Shown here in pieces: positions 59,751 through 64,000 of a stretch of DNA of 64,000 nt. The translations under genes were made by a program, and so were the position numbers. The notes under the pieces were generated by a model. The model ran no database searches. It saw nothing but the letters and a program-made list of their open reading frames with translations, and was not told the origin of the DNA. Location: positions 1 to 64,000 of the forward strand of contig NZ_FZOF01000034.1 of the NCBI RefSeq assembly GCF_900188405.1, in the 5' to 3' direction. This DNA comes from Actinacidiphila glaucinigra. GTDB taxonomy: Bacteria; Actinomycetota; Actinomycetes; Streptomycetales; Streptomycetaceae. Position 1 is the first letter of the stretch; every line of letters begins with the position of its first letter.

Positions 59751-59816
59751 GTGGACTAGATCAGGACACCCAGTCGCCAGTGCCATGGCTGGACTCATGG
59801 AGCGCGCACGCCAAGA

Positions 59817-59840
59817 AATTGAACCGATCGGTCAAATAAT
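59817..59840. promoter_or_regulatory. TetR operator in front of the MFS gene
   Basis: AATTGAACCGATCGGTCAAA holds the palindrome ACCGATCGGT (59823-59832) within the wider repeat TTGA-N9-TCAA-like. Its reverse reading matches the box at 59128-59142. Confidence 0.65.
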
Positions 59841-59851
59841 CAGGAAGATCC

Positions 59852-61201
59852 ATGGCCTCCCCCAGTACCGTCCGCGCCGCCGTCTCCTGGAACCGACGAG
59901 CCTTCGTCCTCCTCGCCGCCGCGCAGACCACGCTGATCTACACGCTCTCCGCCATCGCCGTACCGCTGCCCGAGATCGGCCGCGAGTTCGGTCTTGACCG
60001 TGCCGACCTGATCCTGCTCAGTGCGGCTTACGGGTTGTCCTTCGCAGGACTGGTGCTCTTCGGCGGAAGTCTCGCCGGCCGCTACGGCGGGCGGCGTGCA
60101 CTCACCGCGGGACTCGTCCTCTTCGCCGTGGCCTCGGCCGTCGCCCCGCTCGCCCAGGGCATCGGAGTCCTGCTCGTCGCCCGCTTCGCCCAGGGCGCGG
60201 GCGCGGCCGTCGTCGCGCCGGCCGCCATGGCCGTGCTGCGCACGGTCTTCCCCGCGCGCGCTGACTACGGCAGGGCCATGGCGACCTGGGGCGGGCTGTC
60301 CGTGCTCGGAGCAACAGCGGGCAACCTGCTCTCCGGCGTCATCGCGTCCCAGCTTTCGTGGCGCTGGGCCCTGGGCGTGCCCCTCGTGGTGGCGGTCACG
60401 GCCCTCGCCCTCACCCCCAAGCTGCTGCCGGGCAACACGCCGAACCGCGCCAGAACGCTCGACCTGCCCGGCGCGCTGCTCGCCACTGCCGGGATCACCC
60501 TCGCCAGCTACGGATTCGTCGCCACCGACGCCCGGCCCTGGTTGTCGGCGGGTGTCGTGGGGCCGCTGCTCGGCGGCACTGTGCTGGTGGCCGCGTTCTG
60601 GTGCGTCGAGCGCCGGGCCCGCGACCCGCTGCTGCCTCCGGTCTTCCTCCTCGACCGGCGACGGGCACTTGCTCTGACGGCCACCGCGCTGAGTGCGTGC
60701 GGGACCGGGATGACGTTCGTGGTCCTCTCCCTGCATCTGCAGCAGGACCGCGGATGGTCGCAGCTGCAGACCTCGGCTGCCTTCGTGCCGTTCGCCGTGG
60801 CGTTGATCGTGTCGGGACGCGCGGCGCGTCCGCTCATCGGTCGGTACGGGCCCCGAGCCGTCGCGGCCGCCGGTCTCGGCACAGCCGCGGCTGGGCTCGT
60901 CCTCCTCGCGTTCACCGCTTTCGACGTGCACGCTCCGTACGCCTACGGACTGCTGCCCGGCCTCGTCCTGCTGCCGCTCGGGGCTGCCGCCTCCTTCGCC
61001 GGAGCCGCCGTGCTCGCCACCGGCGATGTTCCTCGTCAGCAGAGCGCACTCGCGGGCGGCGTACTGAACACCGCGATGGAGCTGGGCCCGACCGTGCTGT
61101 TCGCCATCCTGCTCACCCTCCGCAGCGACGCCTCGTCCCTGGCTGCGACCGGCGCCCTGCTGGCCGTCGTGGCCCTCCTGCACTACCACCGCACCGCGTA
61201 G
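59852..61201 (+). CDS. MFS efflux transporter
   Basis: A 449-residue membrane protein with about 12-14 hydrophobic segments. Motif A-like LAGRYGGRRALTAGLVLFAV follows the second helix, and motif C-like GGLSVLGATAGNLLSGVIAS is in the fifth helix. GGVLNTAMELGP near the end is typical of the 14-helix EmrB/QacA class, though the length is on the short side. Export of small toxic compounds is expected. The ATG at 59852 has AGGAAG upstream. It sits between its probable TetR repressor and an SDR gene (67-bp gap), all on one strand. Confidence 0.92.
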   Translation: MASPSTVRAAVSWNRRAFVLLAAAQTTLIYTLSAIAVPLPEIGREFGLDRADLILLSAAYGLSFAGLVLFGGSLAGRYGGRRALTAGLVLFAVASAVAPLAQGIGVLLVARFAQGAGAAVVAPAAMAVLRTVFPARADYGRAMATWGGLSVLGATAGNLLSGVIASQLSWRWALGVPLVVAVTALALTPKLLPGNTPNRARTLDLPGALLATAGITLASYGFVATDARPWLSAGVVGPLLGGTVLVAAFWCVERRARDPLLPPVFLLDRRRALALTATALSACGTGMTFVVLSLHLQQDRGWSQLQTSAAFVPFAVALIVSGRAARPLIGRYGPRAVAAAGLGTAAAGLVLLAFTAFDVHAPYAYGLLPGLVLLPLGAAASFAGAAVLATGDVPRQQSALAGGVLNTAMELGPTVLFAILLTLRSDASSLAATGALLAVVALLHYHRTA

Positions 61202-61268
61202 TCCCCCGAACAAGCCACGCAGCCGTCACCCACGGCCCTGTCATCACACACCCGAAGGAGTCACCGAA

Positions 61269-62027
61269 ATGAACCGCTTCACCGGCAAGACCGTGCTCGT
61301 CACCGGCGCCGGCTCCGGCCTCGGCCGAGCAATCGCGATCGCCTTCGCCTCCGAAGGCGCGTCCGTGGTCGCCGCAGGCCGCACCGCGGCCCCTCTTGAC
61401 GAGACGGTCGGCCTCATCGAGGCCGCGGGCGGCACCGCCGCCGCCATCACCACCGACGTCACCGACTCCGCGCAGCTCCGCAACCTCGTACGCAGCACCG
61501 TCGACCGCTTCGGCAGTCTGGACGTCGCCGTGAACAACGCCGGCACGTTCCGAGGTGCCGTACGCGCCGGCGACATCGAGGAGGAGGACTGGGACGCGGT
61601 GCTGCGGACCAACGTCACCGGCGTGTGGCTGGCCATGAAGCACGAGATGGCTCACATGAAGGACAACGGCGGCGGCGTCATCGTCAACATCTCCGCCAAC
61701 CTGGGCGCACACCGGCGGATCCCGAACGCCGCCGCCTACATCACCTCGAAGGCAGCAGTCTCCGCGCTCACCCGCGCCGCCGCCCTCGACCACATCCACC
61801 AGAACATCCGTATCAACGCGGTCAGCCCGGGCGCCTCCGACGCGCCCATGTCACTGCGCCCCGGCGAGACCACGGCCGACCGCGCGGAACGAATGAAGAC
61901 GGAGAACCCCCTCGGTCGCGTTGCGGAAGCCGAAGAAGTGGCAGCCGCTGTGCTCTACCTCGCCTCCCCCTCTGCCGGCTCGGTCGTTGGCGCCGACCTG
62001 GTCATCGACAGCGGAGCCTCCGCCTGA
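61269..62027 (+). CDS. Short-chain dehydrogenase/reductase
   Basis: A 252-residue classical SDR. The coenzyme loop is VTGAGSGLGRAIAIAF, followed by AAGRTAAPLDE (Arg favours NADP). NNAG is intact, the catalytic Ser is in NISANLG, and Tyr/Lys lie in AAYITSKAAVSALTRAA. The closing VVGADLVIDSG is normal. AAGGAG precedes the ATG. It is the last gene of the TetR-MFS-SDR unit; perhaps it modifies a compound that the pump exports (inference). Confidence 0.92.
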   Translation: MNRFTGKTVLVTGAGSGLGRAIAIAFASEGASVVAAGRTAAPLDETVGLIEAAGGTAAAITTDVTDSAQLRNLVRSTVDRFGSLDVAVNNAGTFRGAVRAGDIEEEDWDAVLRTNVTGVWLAMKHEMAHMKDNGGGVIVNISANLGAHRRIPNAAAYITSKAAVSALTRAAALDHIHQNIRINAVSPGASDAPMSLRPGETTADRAERMKTENPLGRVAEAEEVAAAVLYLASPSAGSVVGADLVIDSGASA

Positions 62028-62237
62028 CGAACATCCACCCAGCCGCGGAGACGAGTTACACCGGCACCCGGTGCCGCTGAGCGACGGGCACCATCTGGCC
62101 ACACCCCGACGCTCGTCCTGCCCAAGGCAGATCATCTGCCCGGCAGCGGCGCCGCACACTTCCTCCGTCGGAAAACTCCGATTACACCCTGGCCCGCAGG
62201 CCGGGGCATTCTCGGAGGAACCTGGCGACCACAACGA

Positions 62238-63271
62238 CTACGTACGGCGTTCTGCCACATCGGTACATGCGTCCTCACCCTGAACAAGCAACACTGGCGT
62301 TGCTGTGTGATAGGCCTCGGCCATGGCATGGAAGGAACGCTTGGGGGCGACGCCGCCGTCGGGCATCAGCGCGCACACCCCGTAGGAGGCCATGTCGAGG
62401 TCGAAGCGCGGGTCGGCGTGGTGGGGGTCCTCGTAGCCGGCGAAGGTGAACCAGAAGGCGGTGTCCACGCCTTCCTCGTCGAAGACAGCGAGCATCTCCC
62501 GCAGGTAGACAGCCTGTTCTTCCTCGTCGCGGACGTAATCGCCGTTGATGCGGGGCGGATCGGCGTCGTGATCGACGACGCCCACCCAGCCCGTCCCGCC
62601 GCGCTCGGCTGCGCCCCGGTAGGTGCAGCAGCCGAATTCGGTCGCCGCGAGCGGCTTGCCGTGGCGGAGATACTCGCGCAGGCCCTGGCGGAAGGCGTCG
62701 CTGGCATCGCCGTAGGCATCCGCACTGACGATGTCGAAGGTCGCCCAATCGACCCGTTCCCACGTCCCGGAAGCGTAGGTGATCTTTCCCTGGAACCGTG
62801 AGCACACCGTCTCTGCGATGTCGGCCAGCAAGGAATTCAGCCGGGCCGGAACATCGGCGAGCCCGGCCAACGCCTCGGGGGTGCCGCTGGTCAGGGCTTG
62901 GATTCTGGTGAGGCTGTCGTCTCCGGGGAGAATGCCGGCGGCGAACAGGCTCAGCTCACAGCCGGTGACGAAGACGTAGGCCCCACCTCCTGGGCGTGGT
63001 CGGCACAGGTCGCGAAGTACGGCAGCAGTTCTTCGGCGGACAGTTCGCAGGGGAAGGGGGAGAACCAGACCTCCAGCCCGGCGTCGGCGGCGTGCCGGGC
63101 CGCGAGGGCCAGTCGCCCAGGGTCGCCGCCGGTGATCCGCACGGCATCGCAATGCAGGTCTTGTGCGATGACGCGGATCTCGCGTCGGACCGCGTCGGCG
63201 TCGAAGACGGGCCGCGAACTCTTTCAGCCCGGAGTGAAGCCGGTGTCGTAGGTGATGCCTTTGGCTCGCAC
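62238..63271 (-). pseudogene. Glycosidase-like TIM-barrel protein with nonsense codon and frameshift
   Basis: A GTG at 63271 opens RAKGITYDTGFTPG, then a TGA (63224-63226), then in the same frame SSRPVFDADAVRREIRVIA and VRITGGDPGRLALAARHAAD up to about 62980. There the frame shifts and continues as YVFVTGCELSLFAAGILPGD, FDIVSADAYGDASDAFRQGL and LAATEFGCCTYRGAAERGG to a stop at 62238. TEFGCC with its Glu resembles the nucleophile motif of clan-A glycosidases. Homologues in Streptomyces are often labelled abortive infection protein without clear proof. One nonsense codon and one frameshift make this copy probably inactive. Confidence 0.75.
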
Positions 63272-63690
63272 GGGATGCTACTCCTGACAATCGAACGACA
63301 TCTGCTGCTGCGTCTCACCCGGCGTCGATGGAAATCGGTTCAGCGGCGGATCACATGGACGGACTCGGGGTGCGTCTGAAGATCAGTTCGACAGCGACCC
63401 CGGCTGCGCTGCCACCCCGATTGACCCCGGGAGACCACCTGACACCCGTGCCGGGCGACCGGAACCGAAGGTTAAGTACGAGCCGAAGTGCCGGTCAACG
63501 GCGATCTCCTCGGGAACGTGCTGTTTGCGCTGGTCAGCTACACGACTGATGAGTGCAATGACAGTGATGGTCAATGCACGGCGAGAGAGGGGGTATTGCA
63601 ACGACCGGCGACCGGTGCACACACTTACGAGCTGGTGCGTGATAGCGCATGAGGGCGTGGTGGTCTGCTGGAGGGCTGTGCTTCAGGCTG
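63272..63690. other. No recognised gene
   Basis: About 420 bp between the broken glycosidase-like gene and the transposase fragment at the window edge. Short noise frames only. Confidence 0.4.
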
Positions 63691-64000
63691 CGGTGGTGCG
63701 GTCGGAAACCAGTCCGGCGATGGCCTGGTAGGTGGCGGGCAGGGCATCCCGTCGATGCGTCCAGCGGGCCAGTTGCTTCCAGCGTTTGTGGTCGGAGAGA
63801 GCGTGTTCGACGGTGATGCGCCGGGACGAGTGTTGGTGGCTTGTCGGCGGGCTTCGTGGACTTCGGGCAGGCTGATCTTGTTCGCCTTCCTCGGTGGGGT
63901 GACCGCCCGACCGGGGTGATCACGTCTGAGGCCGAGGTAGCCGTCGTCAAGCAGCACCTTCACATCGGAGAAGTGCTGGAAGCAGGCGTCGATGCCGTCG
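63691..64000 (-). pseudogene. IS5-type transposase (DDE_Tnp_4-like), C-terminal part, frameshifted, cut by window edge
   Basis: From the right edge the minus strand reads KVLLDDGYLGLRRDHPGRAV and PPRKANKISLPEVHEARRQA, then, after a frame change, HHRRTRSLRPQTLEATGPLD and HLPGHRRTGFRP-like tail sequences. In the intact family this region reads LDDGYLGL, PPRKPNK and then EHALADHKRWKQL. The frame change in the middle breaks it. The start lies outside the window. Confidence 0.75.

Noticed and set aside
59840..61213. Long minus-strand open frame of 457 codons opposite the MFS gene
   Set aside because: The sequence is rich in Gly, Arg, Glu and Gln without any domain; it is the usual antisense mirror of a GC-rich gene. 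The plus-strand frame has clear MFS features.

Overview
The window is high-G+C actinobacterial DNA, almost certainly Streptomyces. The evidence is strong third-position G/C codon use, a SARP (AfsR/RedD-type) regulator, an SsgA-like sporulation protein, a large LuxR (LAL) regulator, MocR regulators, DUF427, DUF5709 and SMI1/KNR4 proteins, and many Gly/Ala-rich oxidoreductases each next to a one-component regulator. Broken genes and insertion-sequence remnants are very frequent (about 16 to 18 remnants, including IS5-, IS256- and IS21-type transposases). This is what one expects of a chromosome arm or other accessory region rather than the conserved core. No rRNA, tRNA, CRISPR array or prophage was recognised.

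Layout. 1-7.3 kb: tail of an MFS pump, DUF427, an intact membrane PP2C-type phosphatase followed by a fragment of a second one, an ECF sigma factor, a dead IS5 element, DUF5709, a MocR fragment and a berberine-bridge-type FAD oxidase. 7.5-10 kb: a two-gene molybdoenzyme/flavin reductase operon and an SDR. 10-17 kb: an IS256 remnant that abuts a C-terminally truncated SARP, a dead TetR gene, a divergent HxlR/NmrA-type pair, a small secreted protein and a histidine-kinase fragment. 17-31.5 kb: a stress-flavoured block with a Bax-inhibitor-1 protein, two near-duplicate epoxide hydrolases, MsrA, MsrB, a divergent MocR/FMN-binding pair, a dead glyoxalase-type gene, a flavoprotein disulfide-reductase homologue and a SigR-like ECF sigma factor. 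31.5-40 kb: an OhrR-type regulator divergent from an esterase, a degraded second MocR/FMN-binding locus, a LAL regulator with an alpha/beta hydrolase, an SsgA-like protein and SMI1/KNR4. 40-46.5 kb: a luciferase-like monooxygenase, a methyltransferase/XRE-cupin pair facing a truncated FAD oxidoreductase, and a decayed set of redox/uptake genes. 46.7-64 kb: HtpG, then four regulator-plus-enzyme modules (TetR/epimerase, TetR/quinone reductase, HxlR, TetR-MFS-SDR), a large PAS-GAF-PP2C phosphatase, a LysR with two neighbours, a broken glycosidase-like gene and an IS5-type transposase fragment at the edge.

The most interesting signal is a conserved non-coding element of about 107 bp present three times. 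It lies upstream of both epoxide hydrolases (minus strand) and, in the opposite orientation, upstream of the leader of the SigR-like sigma factor at 30.7 kb. All three copies keep the same order and spacing of blocks and end at a short frame beginning M(I)EVRR. This suggests a local electrophile or thiol-stress regulon that may be controlled by the sigma factor itself. The neighbours fit that theme: both methionine sulfoxide reductases, an OhrR-type peroxide sensor, and a disulfide reductase homologue that has lost its second active-site cysteine. A second good regulatory signal is a pair of CTAnnnCAA direct repeats exactly 22 nt apart, found both at the intact MocR/FMN-binding locus and at its degraded copy.
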